Source: Treponema denticola
Lineage (GTDB): Bacteria; Spirochaetota; Spirochaetia; Treponematales; Treponemataceae
Assembly (NCBI RefSeq): GCF_024400535.1
Contig: NZ_CP038800.1
Location: 1,674,001 to 1,738,000, forward strand
DNA length: 64,000 nt
Direction of reading: 5' to 3'
Below are positions 46,222 through 54,806 of the stretch, in pieces; the stretch's first letter is position 1, and each line of letters starts with the position of its first letter. Under the pieces are notes generated by a model that saw only the letters and a list, made by a program, of their open reading frames with translations, was not told the origin of the DNA and did no database searches. A program made the translations under genes and the position numbers.

Positions 46222-46965
46222 TTATTTCTTTTTTCCTTGATTTGCAACTGCATTTATTTTTGCATTGATTTTTTCTTGATCTCCAAGATAGCGTTTACTA
46301 AGAACCTTAAAATTTTTATCGAATTCGTAAACCAATGGAACGCCGGTCGGAATATTTACCGAAATTATTTCTTCATCGCTTAAATTTTCAAAATATTTAA
46401 CCAAGGCTCTGAGGGAATTACCGTGGGCAGTGATAAGAATCCTTTTTCCTTCGAGCATTTGAGGTTTTATGGTCTTTTCAAAAAAAGGAACGGCTCTGGC
46501 TATGGTATCTTTTAAACTTTCGGTCAAGGGGAGCTCTGATTTTTCAATACCCCTGTATTGTTCCTGTAAATAGGGACAGCGCTTATCTCCTTCTTCCAAA
46601 ACGGGAGGAGCAATATCAAAGGAACGGCGCCAAATTTTTACCTGATCTTCTCCGTATTTTTCGGCCGTTTCCGCCTTGTTTAGGCCCTGCAAGCCCCCGT
46701 AATGCCTTTCATTCAGCTTCCAAGTTTTTATAACGGGAAGCCATTCCCTATCCAGCTCGTTTAAAATATAATTGAGGGTATGAATTGCCCGTTTTAGATA
46801 GGAAGTATAGCAAATATCGAAGTCAAAACCTTCTTTTTTTAAATAGGCTCCGCCTTCTTTTGCTTCTTCTACACCTTTTTCGCTTAAATCGACATCCGTC
46901 CAGCCTGTAAATAAATTAAGCTTATTCCATTCACTTTCACCATGTCTGACCAAAACCAATTTCAT
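46222..46965 (-). CDS. gpmA: 2,3-bisphosphoglycerate-dependent phosphoglycerate mutase
   Basis: Interconverts 3- and 2-phosphoglycerate in glycolysis. The 247-aa product has the phosphorylated His8 in [40 protein letters not shown] and the second His in [16 protein letters not shown] 46965 has GGAGGA upstream. First gene of the gpmA-mlrC-activase run. Confidence 0.97.
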   Translation of the reverse strand: MKLVLVRHGESEWNKLNLFTGWTDVDLSEKGVEEAKEGGAYLKKEGFDFDICYTSYLKRAIHTLNYILNELDREWLPVIKTWKLNERHYGGLQGLNKAETAEKYGEDQVKIWRRSFDIAPPVLEEGDKRCPYLQEQYRGIEKSELPLTESLKDTIARAVPFFEKTIKPQMLEGKRILITAHGNSLRALVKYFENLSDEEIISVNIPTGVPLVYEFDKNFKVLSKRYLGDQEKINAKINAVANQGKKK

Positions 46966-47039
46966 ATAGTCCTCCAATTAAGGCTAATATTATACGATAG
47001 GGATTATAGTGTCAAGAGCGCGTATTATATGTGTTTCAC

Positions 47040-47888
47040 TTACTTATATTCTTTAACTAAAAAGGAAGAATTAGTTTCATCTATGGAAAGCTCAACCCAT
47101 GATGAAGATTTTAAAATACTTCTTACAACTAACTCCGAAAATGTGCCATAGCTATAAATAAGCATTCCCGGATGATAGTGGCCGGCAAAAAAGACTTTTA
47201 CATTATTTCTTGAGAAGGTATCAATCAAAACTGCCCGTTCTTTTGTATTTAACATAACAAAATATGGAATACCTCCTCCATAAATTGCATAATGAGAAAA
47301 TACGAATTTAGGATTCGGATCAGCTTTCATTTCTTCTACAAGATTTCTTAGCTGAGGCTCTCCCAACATTCCATCCCCTGAATCAATAAAGTACCATGAA
47401 AATTCGTTAGTTTTAAAGCGGTAATAAGGTACATGGGGATAAATATATTTTTTCCAATGTCGCCATCCGGAATTATGAAGGTCATGATTTCCGAGGGCTG
47501 TATATACGGGAACATCCTGTATTTTTTTTATATCTGCTACAAAAGAAACATATTGTTTATACTCTTCTTCTTTTCCATGCTCAACAATATCTCCCATTGA
47601 AATAATAAAAGAAGGAAATTTATTTGAAGCTTTTTTATCTTTCAACCAGTCAATAAATTCTTTATCATAGCGTCTTCTATCGGCACCAAAGTGAATATCT
47701 GTAAATATTACACATGTAAATTTTTTTGAAGCAGGCAATGTATGGGGGGGGGCCAAATCTACTATCTTTGTACTTCTGTCTGAAACACTATTAGGTCTGT
47801 ACAAAAACTCACTTAAACCATGTCCGCAAGAAATAAGAACGAAACATACAAAAATTATATAAACAAGCAGCTTTATTTTTTTTATCAT
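47040..47888 (-). CDS. Calcineurin-like metallophosphoesterase lipoprotein with a C9 tract
   Basis: The 282-aa product begins with MIKKIKLL, a hydrophobic core and LISC near residue 20, a lipobox. The metallophosphatase ligands follow in order: CVIFTDIHFG, SMGDIVEHG, ALGNHDLHNS, VFSHYAIYGG and FFAGHYHPG. It therefore likely acts on phosphate esters in the periplasm or at the surface. A run of nine C on the coding strand (plus-strand G, 47744-47752) falls at DLAPPHTLP, about residue 45; the present length keeps the frame open. Start at ATG 47888, with AAGG upstream and overlapping the previous gene's end almost directly. Confidence 0.9.
   Translation of the reverse strand: MIKKIKLLVYIIFVCFVLISCGHGLSEFLYRPNSVSDRSTKIVDLAPPHTLPASKKFTCVIFTDIHFGADRRRYDKEFIDWLKDKKASNKFPSFIISMGDIVEHGKEEEYKQYVSFVADIKKIQDVPVYTALGNHDLHNSGWRHWKKYIYPHVPYYRFKTNEFSWYFIDSGDGMLGEPQLRNLVEEMKADPNPKFVFSHYAIYGGGIPYFVMLNTKERAVLIDTFSRNNVKVFFAGHYHPGMLIYSYGTFSELVVRSILKSSSWVELSIDETNSSFLVKEYK
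47744..47752. repeat. G9 homopolymer in the phosphoesterase gene
   Basis: Nine consecutive G on the plus strand (C on the coding strand) in an A/T-rich region, near the start of the coding frame. A single slip would end the protein soon after the signal peptide. Confidence 0.9.
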
Positions 47889-47889
47889 T

Positions 47890-48603
47890 TTATACCTTCT
47901 TAGGTGGAATTTTAAAAACAACAGAAATACCCATCATCATATTTGAAAGATAAGATGTAAGGGTAAACATATCCGAATATTTTACTGAAAAGAAATTATT
48001 CAGTCTAATCTCAGGCGATAAAATCCATGCCGTTTCAAGACTGAAAATAGGAGTAAAAAACAAAGGATAATTATGCATACTATACGAAGCTATCTTAAAT
48101 GCCAGTAAAAATTTATCTTTGATAAGGCTTTCTAATTTTAATGATAAGGCTAATGTATTATCTATTAATGGTATGATAGATAACTTATAAAAACCCGTAA
48201 GTTTTAATAAATATGATATATCGAAAGAAAATAAAACTTTATCCAATTTTCCGGCAGAAAGATTAGCTCCAAGCAAAAAATTATTTTCAATGCAGTATCC
48301 GGTAAAAAGGTTTAAATTATATATAGCATGAACACCAAGGGAAAAATATTTAAGCTTAAGAGGTGAATATTTTCCGTACACAGTTCCGCTAATAGAATCA
48401 GATCCGGTTTTTACTCCAAGCCCTGATGAAAATTTGGAAATGGAAAAACCGTAATTCATAAGATACGAAAAAGCTTCCAGCCTACCCTTTCTCGATAAAT
48501 CGGCTTCTATTCCATAAGAAAACTCATGCATATTTTTAACATCGGCTTCGGAAAATAATGCAAAACTCAAAACAATAAAAATTGTAACAAAAAAGGCTCT
48601 CAT
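47890..48603 (-). CDS. Probable outer-membrane beta-barrel protein, unknown family
   Basis: The product is 237 aa from ATG 48603. It starts with MRAFFVTIFIVLSFALF, a signal peptide likely cut near SEA-D. The rest is alternating strands such as FSYGIEADLSRKGRLEAFSY and LFSFDISYLLKLTGFYKLS, a pattern typical of small barrel proteins. An upstream frame to 48714 has no ribosome site. It is co-transcribed with the phosphoesterase; only one base lies between its stop and the next start. Confidence 0.65.
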   Translation of the reverse strand: MRAFFVTIFIVLSFALFSEADVKNMHEFSYGIEADLSRKGRLEAFSYLMNYGFSISKFSSGLGVKTGSDSISGTVYGKYSPLKLKYFSLGVHAIYNLNLFTGYCIENNFLLGANLSAGKLDKVLFSFDISYLLKLTGFYKLSIIPLIDNTLALSLKLESLIKDKFLLAFKIASYSMHNYPLFFTPIFSLETAWILSPEIRLNNFFSVKYSDMFTLTSYLSNMMMGISVVFKIPPKKV

Positions 48604-48845
48604 GTCATCCAGTTGTAACATATTATATATAGTTTTGTCAAGATAAATATTGGCAACTAAAACTATTTTAGAAAGCAAATACAGGATATTTCTTTGACTT
48701 TTTAAGTAAACCAAATTTATTTAAAAAAGTAGTCTTGATTTTAACAAAAACCTATAATATAGTGGAAGCAGGAGGAAAAGTAATCGATTTCCTATAGCTT
48801 TCATATTTTCTATGCATGGAAAAAATTTAACTTAAGGAGAAGTTT

Positions 48846-50561
48846 ATGGAAAATTGGAGAAATTCTTATTACTTAAGAGATTTAGATAATCCGACTATAG
48901 GTAATGGTAATAATGGAAGCAATATTCCCAATACAAAAACCGGACGGGCATCAAATAGTCATACAATAAGTAATCCTATTGAACCTAATCCGAGTAATCC
49001 TCCGGTTAGACCTAGAATACCGGCCAACTCGGATACTAATCCGATCGAACCTAATCCGAGGACCCCGCCGGTTAGAGTGGAAAAACCAGTCAACACGGAC
49101 ACTAATCCTATTGAACCTAATCCTGTTACACATCCGGTTAGACCTGAAAAACCGGCCGACTCGGATACTAACCCGATTGAGCCTAATCCTAGTAACCCGC
49201 CGGTTAAAGTGGAAAAACCAGTCAATACGGATACTAATCCTATTGAACCTAATCCTGTTACACATCCGGTTAGACCTGAAAGACCGGCCGACATGGATAC
49301 TAACCCCATTGAGCCTAACCCGGATACCCCGCCGGTTAGAGTGGAAAAACCAGTCAATACGGATACTAATCCTATTGAACCTAATCCTGTTACACATCCG
49401 GTTAGACCTGAAAGACCGGACGACTCGGATACTAACCCGATTGAGGCTAATCCGGGCACCCCGCCGGTTAGACCTGAAAGATCTGCCGACACGGATACTA
49501 ACCCGATTGAGCCTAATCCGGGTACCCCGCCGGTTAGACCTGAAAGATCTGCCGACACGGATACTAACCCGATTGAGCCTAATCCGGGTACCCCGCCGGT
49601 TAGAGATGAAAAACTAACCGCCACAGATACTAATCGGGTTGAGCCTAATCCTAGTAACAGTACAAATGATGGTACAAAAATAGGTAATAGCTTTGGTATT
49701 AAACTTGCTGATGATTCTTCAACAAAGGGAATTGATAAAAATGATGAAATAAAATCAGCTGCAAATACAGGAAACAGTGCATTGCAGAAAAATGCTGCCG
49801 AAATAAATCACCGGCAAACTGAGCATGTTGAAGTTTCTCCGAAAACAAAAGCTAGAGATCTGCTGTTAAGTAAAAGAGGTAGTACCGATAATGCTGCTTT
49901 GGCAGAGTTTTCTCACACATCTCGAAGAGATATCCTTGAATTCCGTCGAAATAAGCCTGCGAGTATTATTGTAGACTATGACACACAGGGCCGAGATGTG
50001 ACTCTGGATGATTTTAAGGTAGATGGTATGGATATTTCGATTAAGCGTGAGCATGACGGTTACGGAAATAAATTCGATTCGGTTCGGACTATTGAAACCG
50101 TAAAGTTAGCAAACGGGCAGGTTGTAAAATGCAATATTCAGGACATGGTTGGTGCTAATGCAGAAAGCAAGGCATTCGCTGACAAGCATAAAGGTATGAC
50201 CTTACCTGACGGCAAATATTATCTTACGGCAAAAAAACTAACAAAGCAATCAGATGGTACATATAATTCTGATTGTTTTCAAAATACATTGAGACTGCAA
50301 ACTAAGGATTCAAACATTCCTAAAAATATTAGGGATGATATAAATTCCAAATACTATCTTTTTCATGCTACCGAATATAAAAAAGGTTTTATACCGAAAA
50401 ACGGCGGGAATAGAATATGGATTAATCCTTGGTCTGCAGGATGTATTTCGTCCATAACAGGAGGACAGTCCACACATGATGATTTTATGAATATGCTGAC
50501 AGGAATCACTCCCGAAAATATCAACGTTACCATAACATCTAAACGGCATGTAGATATATAA
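48846..50561 (+). CDS. 22-residue proline-rich repeat protein with L,D-transpeptidase-like C-terminal domain
   Basis: The 571-aa product has no signal peptide. Residues 1-42 are polar. Residues 43-262 are ten copies of a 22-residue unit (consensus NPIEPNPxTPPVRPERxADTDT), with a part of an eleventh. Residues 263-400 are a polar linker, and from about 440 comes a separate domain: LPDGKYYLTAKKL (453 on), HATEYKKGF with His507, and NPWSAGCISS with Cys533. This order of TPxGxY-like strand, His, and SxGC resembles the YkuD L,D-transpeptidase active site and DUF5675-like proteins. It could act on peptidoglycan, but the match is by pattern only. An AAGGAG site precedes the ATG; a terminator follows. 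Confidence 0.75.
   Translation: MENWRNSYYLRDLDNPTIGNGNNGSNIPNTKTGRASNSHTISNPIEPNPSNPPVRPRIPANSDTNPIEPNPRTPPVRVEKPVNTDTNPIEPNPVTHPVRPEKPADSDTNPIEPNPSNPPVKVEKPVNTDTNPIEPNPVTHPVRPERPADMDTNPIEPNPDTPPVRVEKPVNTDTNPIEPNPVTHPVRPERPDDSDTNPIEANPGTPPVRPERSADTDTNPIEPNPGTPPVRPERSADTDTNPIEPNPGTPPVRDEKLTATDTNRVEPNPSNSTNDGTKIGNSFGIKLADDSSTKGIDKNDEIKSAANTGNSALQKNAAEINHRQTEHVEVSPKTKARDLLLSKRGSTDNAALAEFSHTSRRDILEFRRNKPASIIVDYDTQGRDVTLDDFKVDGMDISIKREHDGYGNKFDSVRTIETVKLANGQVVKCNIQDMVGANAESKAFADKHKGMTLPDGKYYLTAKKLTKQSDGTYNSDCFQNTLRLQTKDSNIPKNIRDDINSKYYLFHATEYKKGFIPKNGGNRIWINPWSAGCISSITGGQSTHDDFMNMLTGITPENINVTITSKRHVDI
48972..49660 (+). repeat. 66-base tandem repeat array (10 copies plus a part copy)
   Basis: Ten in-frame units of 66 bases run from 48972 to 49631 and a part unit follows. 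Units alternate between a VEKPVNT and a PADSDT type in the first part (a 132-base higher-order period), while units 8 and 9 are nearly identical. The array is open in more than one frame on both strands because the period is a multiple of three. Confidence 0.9.
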
Positions 50562-50581
50562 TTATTTACTAGTGACGTCTT

Positions 50582-50612
50582 CCGGACAGGTCTTTACGGC
50601 CTGTCCGGTTTT
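50582..50612 (+). terminator. Terminator of the repeat-protein gene
   Basis: Perfect 9-base stem CCGGACAGG/CCTGTCCGG, 9-base loop, then TTTTA. Confidence 0.85.
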
Positions 50613-50649
50613 AAAAAATTAATTAAAAACTTTTATGAGGAGAAAAAAA

Positions 50650-51588
50650 ATGCTTTTAAAAACTAAGATCGATTTATTAAAAAAAAGCTTATTTTTATGT
50701 CTTTTTTTAATCGTGGGTAGTTTTGCAATAGGGCAAAACTTTGATTTGGCAGGATTCGGATATACGGATACGGTACCATGCCCCTATTTTATCGAATTCC
50801 AAAAAGGAAACGAGATTGAAATAAGCTGGTATAATGCAAATCAGAAAAGAGTAAAAAAAATCTATACTTACAAAAAAAAGTATATAGGCCGCTTTCCTCT
50901 ATTTGAATTGAATGCCGATATGCCCGATGACCTATATGCAGGACTTAATCCCGAATCAAAAAACTATTACGGAAATAAATTTATGCTTTTAACGGGTTTG
51001 GCAAAAAAAGCTTTGGGAGAAAATAAAGACGGTATTGTAGGCCTCGGTATGCTGCCTACACGCAAGGGTAAAAAAGCTTCAGACTTCTTTTCTGATTTTC
51101 CCATGGGAGGAACAGGAGAAACACCTTATTTTTACTATGAAAATGTAAGTTCTCATCTTGTGGAAAAATCAAAAGAAGGGAAAAGAGAATATAAAATAGA
51201 AAATTTATCGATCATGGAACAAGACACTCCTTGGGTAGAAGGTGTAGACGGCTGGGGTATAGGAGAGTCCTTTGTTATAAAAACATGGAATGACACCAGT
51301 GACAAATACATACTCTTAATGAACGGTTATATTTCAGCTTCAAATCCTAAACTTTATGATGAAAACGGAAGGATTAAAAAGATATTGGTTGAGGGTGTTA
51401 TAAGCGGTAAGAAAAAAGAGTTCACCGTAAAGGATACGCCCCATCCTCAAACTGTAGACATAAGTTTTTTACCCGAACAAGAAGATGTTAAGATTACCAT
51501 ATTGGATGTGTACAAGGGTACAAAATACGAGGACACAGCCATTCATTTTATGATTTTGTGGAGAACCGAAGTTATCCCTTACGAATAA
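50650..51588 (+). CDS. Secreted protein with discoidin-like (NADase-type glycan-binding) C-terminal domain, copy 1
   Basis: The 312-aa product has a signal peptide ending near residue 29 (KKSLFLCLFLI core, GSFAIGQ). From about residue 166 it has a beta-sandwich pattern: SSHLVE, WVEGVDGWGIGE (W195), YILLMNGYISASNPKLYDENGRIKKI, and a final VDISF and ITILDVYKG. This resembles the NADase-type glycan-binding domain found in many treponemal and other secreted proteins. The N-terminal half contains SYNA-like WYNA and polar strands of unknown role. The gene at 52839 encodes a close paralogue. Start at ATG 50650 behind GAGGAG; an upstream in-frame ATG at 50635 forms part of that site. Confidence 0.75.
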   Translation: MLLKTKIDLLKKSLFLCLFLIVGSFAIGQNFDLAGFGYTDTVPCPYFIEFQKGNEIEISWYNANQKRVKKIYTYKKKYIGRFPLFELNADMPDDLYAGLNPESKNYYGNKFMLLTGLAKKALGENKDGIVGLGMLPTRKGKKASDFFSDFPMGGTGETPYFYYENVSSHLVEKSKEGKREYKIENLSIMEQDTPWVEGVDGWGIGESFVIKTWNDTSDKYILLMNGYISASNPKLYDENGRIKKILVEGVISGKKKEFTVKDTPHPQTVDISFLPEQEDVKITILDVYKGTKYEDTAIHFMILWRTEVIPYE

Positions 51589-51607
51589 AACTTTTATAAA
51601 AAAGTAT

Positions 51608-51646
51608 GATAAACAGTTTGGCAGGAATTCTGCCTTACTGTTTGTC
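51608..51646. repeat. Intergenic hairpin element (copy 3)
   Basis: Arms GATAAACAGT (51608-51617) and ACTGTTTGTC (51637-51646), inner stem GGCAG/CTGCC. It is the best-paired copy. Lies between two genes on the same strand. Confidence 0.8.
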
Positions 51647-51675
51647 TTCTGGTTTTTATTAAGGAGAGAAAGAAA

Positions 51676-52251
51676 ATGTTTTTAAAAAGAAAGATCGATT
51701 TATTAAAAAAAAGCTTATTTTTATGTCTTTTTTTAATTCTGGGTAGTTTTGCAGCAACTCTTAATGCTGCAGAAAAAGCAAAGTTTATCATCAACGATGC
51801 CCCCTTTATCTTTAGAAATCAAAAATTCATTCAGGGTAAACAATATACGCCTCAAGAATTACAAGAAAAAGTAGGTAAAGCTTACGGAGTTGGAAATAAA
51901 GCAAAACTTCTTGAAATTTTTTATACTGATGAAGGGTTGGTATTCACACTTGACCGTCAGAATTATTTTTGCGGGCTCGAATTCTTTATGATGAAAGAAG
52001 ATAAAGATCCGATTATAATATATGATTTAAAAATACAACTAGGTGATACATATGAAAGTATTCAAAAGAAAATAAAGGCTCTCAAGATCACATACAATCT
52101 TTATGAACAAGCAGGTTCTAATCCCATGATAGATATGGAATTTGTCAGCAAAAAATTCGGAAAAGTAAACGTAGCGATTGTATGCTCACAATATGAAAAG
52201 CAGCATGTGCTGCTTGTTACAGTACTATATATGGATATTATTCATGAATAA
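51676..52251 (+). CDS. Small secreted protein, related to the next gene
   Basis: The 191-aa product has a signal peptide that is nearly identical to that of the gene at 50650 (KIDLLKKSLFLCLFLI) but a different mature part. That part, INDAPFIFRNQKF and on, then YTPQELQEKVGKAYG and later LKIQLGDTYESIQKKIKAL, matches the next protein in layout. No motif of known function was recognised. Confidence 0.7.
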   Translation: MFLKRKIDLLKKSLFLCLFLILGSFAATLNAAEKAKFIINDAPFIFRNQKFIQGKQYTPQELQEKVGKAYGVGNKAKLLEIFYTDEGLVFTLDRQNYFCGLEFFMMKEDKDPIIIYDLKIQLGDTYESIQKKIKALKITYNLYEQAGSNPMIDMEFVSKKFGKVNVAIVCSQYEKQHVLLVTVLYMDIIHE

Positions 52252-52283
52252 AACTACTATTCATTGATAAGGAGAAAAAGAAA

Positions 52284-52823
52284 ATGTTTCTAAAAAGAAA
52301 AAAGAATATTTTTATTTGTGTTTTGTTGTGTATTTTTTTAATACAAATATATGCCAATGACGTTAGTGAAGTTAAAATCAATGACGGTCCCATCATATTG
52401 CGTGGAAAAAAGTTTGAATTTTATAAAGCACACACCAAGGAAGATATTGAAAAAAAGTTAGGTAAGCCGACCTTTTATAGGCATAAACCGGGAAGATACG
52501 ATGTTGTGTATGAGGATGATGGTTTTATAATTAGTCTCACGAATGACGGTATTTTTGAATATATAGGTATTAATTTCGAGATTTTTCATAGAGTTGATGT
52601 AAAGGGACTTATTATCGAAAGAGGTAATACATACTTACAAATTATTAAAAAACTCGAAAAAAAGAAATTTGACTTTACCGTCACAGAGGATTCAGATAAT
52701 ATTGTTTCTATAACAGTCAAATTTTTTACTAAAAATATCGGCAATACACAACTTGAAATTTGGTTTCCCGATAAGAAAAATACTGAAGTTGTAGGACTTA
52801 TCTATGCACGAGCAGACCAATGA
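52284..52823 (+). CDS. Small secreted protein, paralogue of the preceding gene
   Basis: The 179-aa product begins MFLKRKKNIFICVLLCIFLIQ, a signal peptide of its own. The mature part has INDGPIILRGKKF, THTKEDIEKKLGKPTF-like HTKEDIEKKLGKP, and IIERGNTYLQIIKKLEKKKF, matching the preceding protein at clearly the same positions. Function is not recognised. Small related pairs like this beside a possible toxin could be immunity proteins, which is inference. Confidence 0.7.
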   Translation: MFLKRKKNIFICVLLCIFLIQIYANDVSEVKINDGPIILRGKKFEFYKAHTKEDIEKKLGKPTFYRHKPGRYDVVYEDDGFIISLTNDGIFEYIGINFEIFHRVDVKGLIIERGNTYLQIIKKLEKKKFDFTVTEDSDNIVSITVKFFTKNIGNTQLEIWFPDKKNTEVVGLIYARADQ

Positions 52824-52838
52824 AGGAGAGAAAAGAAA

Positions 52839-53765
52839 ATGCTTTTAAAAACTAAGATCGGTTTATTTAAAAAAAGCTTATTTTTATGTCTTTTTTTAAT
52901 TATGGGTAGTTTTGCAATAGGACAAAACTTTGATTTGGCAGGCTTCGGATATACTGACGGACCTCCAGTCTCTTATTTTATCGAATTTCAAAAAGGAAAC
53001 AAGCTCGAAATAAGCTGGTATAATGCAAAAGAAGAAAAGGTAAAAAAGCTCTATACTTACAAAAAAAAGTACATAGGTAGGTTTCCCTTATTTGAATTGG
53101 ATGCCGATATGCCCGATGACCTATATGCAAACCTTGATCCTCAATCAAAAGAATATTTAGGCAATAAATTTATGCTTTTAACGGGTTTGGCAAAAAAAGC
53201 TTGGGGAGAAAACGAGGATGCCGTTATAGGCCTAGGTATGTTGCCTGCAAGCAAGGGTAAAAAAGCTTCAGACTTTTTTTCTAATTTTCCCATGGGAGGA
53301 ACAGGAGAAACACCTTATTTTTACTATGAAAATGTAAGTTCTTATCTTGTCGAAGGAAAACGAGAGTACAGAATAGAAAATCTATGCGACATGAGAGAAG
53401 ACACCCCTTGGGTAGAAGGTGTAGAGGGCTGGGGCATAGGAGAGTCCTTTGTTATAAAAACATGGAAGAGCAGTAATGATAAATACATACTCTTGATGAA
53501 CGGTTATATTTCCGCTTCAAATCCTAAACTTTACGATGAAAACGGAAGAATAAAAAAAATATCGGTTGAGGGCCTTACAAGCGGCAAGAAAAAAGAGTTC
53601 ACCGTAAAGGATACACCCCACCCGCAAACTGTGGACATAAGTTTTTTACCCGAACAAGAAGATGTTAAGATTACCATATTGGATGTGTATAAGGGTACAA
53701 AATACGAGGACTCTGCTATTCATTTTATGATTTTGTGGAGAACCGAGGTTATTCCTTACGAATAA
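52839..53765 (+). CDS. Secreted protein with discoidin-like (NADase-type glycan-binding) C-terminal domain, copy 2
   Basis: The 308-aa product is a close paralogue of the protein at 50650: the same signal peptide, same NFDLAGFGYTD start of the mature part, and near-identical second half, including WVEGVEGWGIGE and TAIHFM-like SAIHFMILWRTEVIPYE end. It lacks a 4-residue stretch (KSKE) seen in the other. The match continues into the 3' flank (AATAAAACTTTTATAA), so the duplicated unit includes DNA past the stop. It follows the 52284 gene by 15 bases. Confidence 0.75.
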   Translation: MLLKTKIGLFKKSLFLCLFLIMGSFAIGQNFDLAGFGYTDGPPVSYFIEFQKGNKLEISWYNAKEEKVKKLYTYKKKYIGRFPLFELDADMPDDLYANLDPQSKEYLGNKFMLLTGLAKKAWGENEDAVIGLGMLPASKGKKASDFFSNFPMGGTGETPYFYYENVSSYLVEGKREYRIENLCDMREDTPWVEGVEGWGIGESFVIKTWKSSNDKYILLMNGYISASNPKLYDENGRIKKISVEGLTSGKKKEFTVKDTPHPQTVDISFLPEQEDVKITILDVYKGTKYEDSAIHFMILWRTEVIPYE

Positions 53766-53811
53766 AACTTTTATAAGGAAGTACTTAAGTATATTGTCAA
53801 TGACTGATACA

Positions 53812-54366
53812 TCATCCATAATTTTTAGTTAAGGATAGAATATGTTCAAAAGCCTTATTTAAAGTTTCCTCTCTCACTTCATCGCGTGAACCTAAAAATT
53901 CATAAGATGATGTTTTAAAGATAAGGGAATCCTTTTTAAAATTATCTAAAATTTTCAGATCAAAATTTTTGCTATTAAAAAAAGCAGAAGAAATACAGAC
54001 AGTCCCCGGCGGCTTGCCTTCAAGACTTGAAGGTCCAGCCGCCCCGCTTACAGCAATGGATACAACAGATATGGATTTTGAAGATGCCTTTAAAAAATTT
54101 TTAACGGCACCTAAATTCATCTCTTCCACGGTTTGTACACTTACAAGGCCAAAATTCTTTAAAGTCTCAGGATTTACATTTAGGAGGTTAATTTTTGCCT
54201 GAGGCGTGTACACAACATAACCGCCCCAAAACACTTCCGAAGTACCAGGAATTTTTGTAAACTCCGAAGATATTAAACCTCCGGTCAAAGACTCGCATGT
54301 TATAAGTTTAATATCTTTTTCCTTTAGAATAAAAAAGACTCGCTTTATAAGCTCAACATCAATCAC
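53812..54366 (-). CDS. CinA C-terminal domain protein (PncC-like NMN amidohydrolase)
   Basis: Members deamidate nicotinamide mononucleotide in the NAD cycle. The 184-aa protein has ITCESLTGGLISSEFTKIPG (active Ser/Lys region), VFWGGYVVYTPQAKINLL and VSGAAGPSSLEGKPPGTVCIS. This is the stand-alone form without the molybdopterin-binding-like N-terminal domain. Starts with GTG at 54366 behind GAGAGGA. Confidence 0.88.
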   Translation of the reverse strand: MIDVELIKRVFFILKEKDIKLITCESLTGGLISSEFTKIPGTSEVFWGGYVVYTPQAKINLLNVNPETLKNFGLVSVQTVEEMNLGAVKNFLKASSKSISVVSIAVSGAAGPSSLEGKPPGTVCISSAFFNSKNFDLKILDNFKKDSLIFKTSSYEFLGSRDEVREETLNKAFEHILSLTKNYG

Positions 54367-54392
54367 TATATCCTCTCATGAAAGCTTAGGGG

Positions 54393-54806
54393 TTATTGAC
54401 GGCTAAGCTGTTCTTTAAGCTGATCGGATTTTATAGAAAAAAAATTTTTTTCAGGAAAGCTGTTGTTTTTAATCATTCTGACAGCACCCTCAAATGAAAC
54501 CTTATCGGCTATTCTTAACTTTCCTGCGCTAATATCTCCCTTCACTGAGCAGCCTGATTTTAAATCGACTTTATCTGCAGCAGAAAGCGAACCTACAACA
54601 GAGCCTTCAACAGTGATGGAAGCGGCTTTTACATACTGCACTCTGCAATCGGCACTCTTTGATATATGTAAAGAGCCTTGAGAATCAATAGCGCCTATAA
54701 ATTTTCCTTCAATTTGTAAGGCCTCTGAAAATTTCATAACTCCGTCAAAGACGGTTTCTTTTCCTAAAACAGTAATATTCTTCTCTTTATATTTATTTCT
54801 TTTCAT
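54393..54806 (-). CDS. Bactofilin-family cytoskeletal protein
   Basis: The 137-aa protein is a right-handed beta-helix type: repeated hydrophobic steps such as GVMKFSEALQIEGKFIGAI, ASITVEGSVVGSLSAADKV and GCSVKGDISAGKLRI. Bactofilins polymerise without nucleotide and shape cells or anchor partners. It overlaps lnt by 14 bases and precedes cinA. Confidence 0.85.
   Translation of the reverse strand: MKRNKYKEKNITVLGKETVFDGVMKFSEALQIEGKFIGAIDSQGSLHISKSADCRVQYVKAASITVEGSVVGSLSAADKVDLKSGCSVKGDISAGKLRIADKVSFEGAVRMIKNNSFPEKNFFSIKSDQLKEQLSRQ

Noticed and set aside
48753-48758. TATAAT before the repeat-protein gene as a promoter
   Set aside because: The nearest -35-like box (48735) is only 12 bases away, too close; no good partner was found.
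48951-49624. Antisense and alternate-frame open reading frames in the repeat array
   Set aside because: They come from the repeat period and have no ribosome site or family match.
48972-49660. Repeat array as a CRISPR
   Set aside because: Units are 66 bases, contiguous and in frame with one protein; no spacers and no cas genes in the window.
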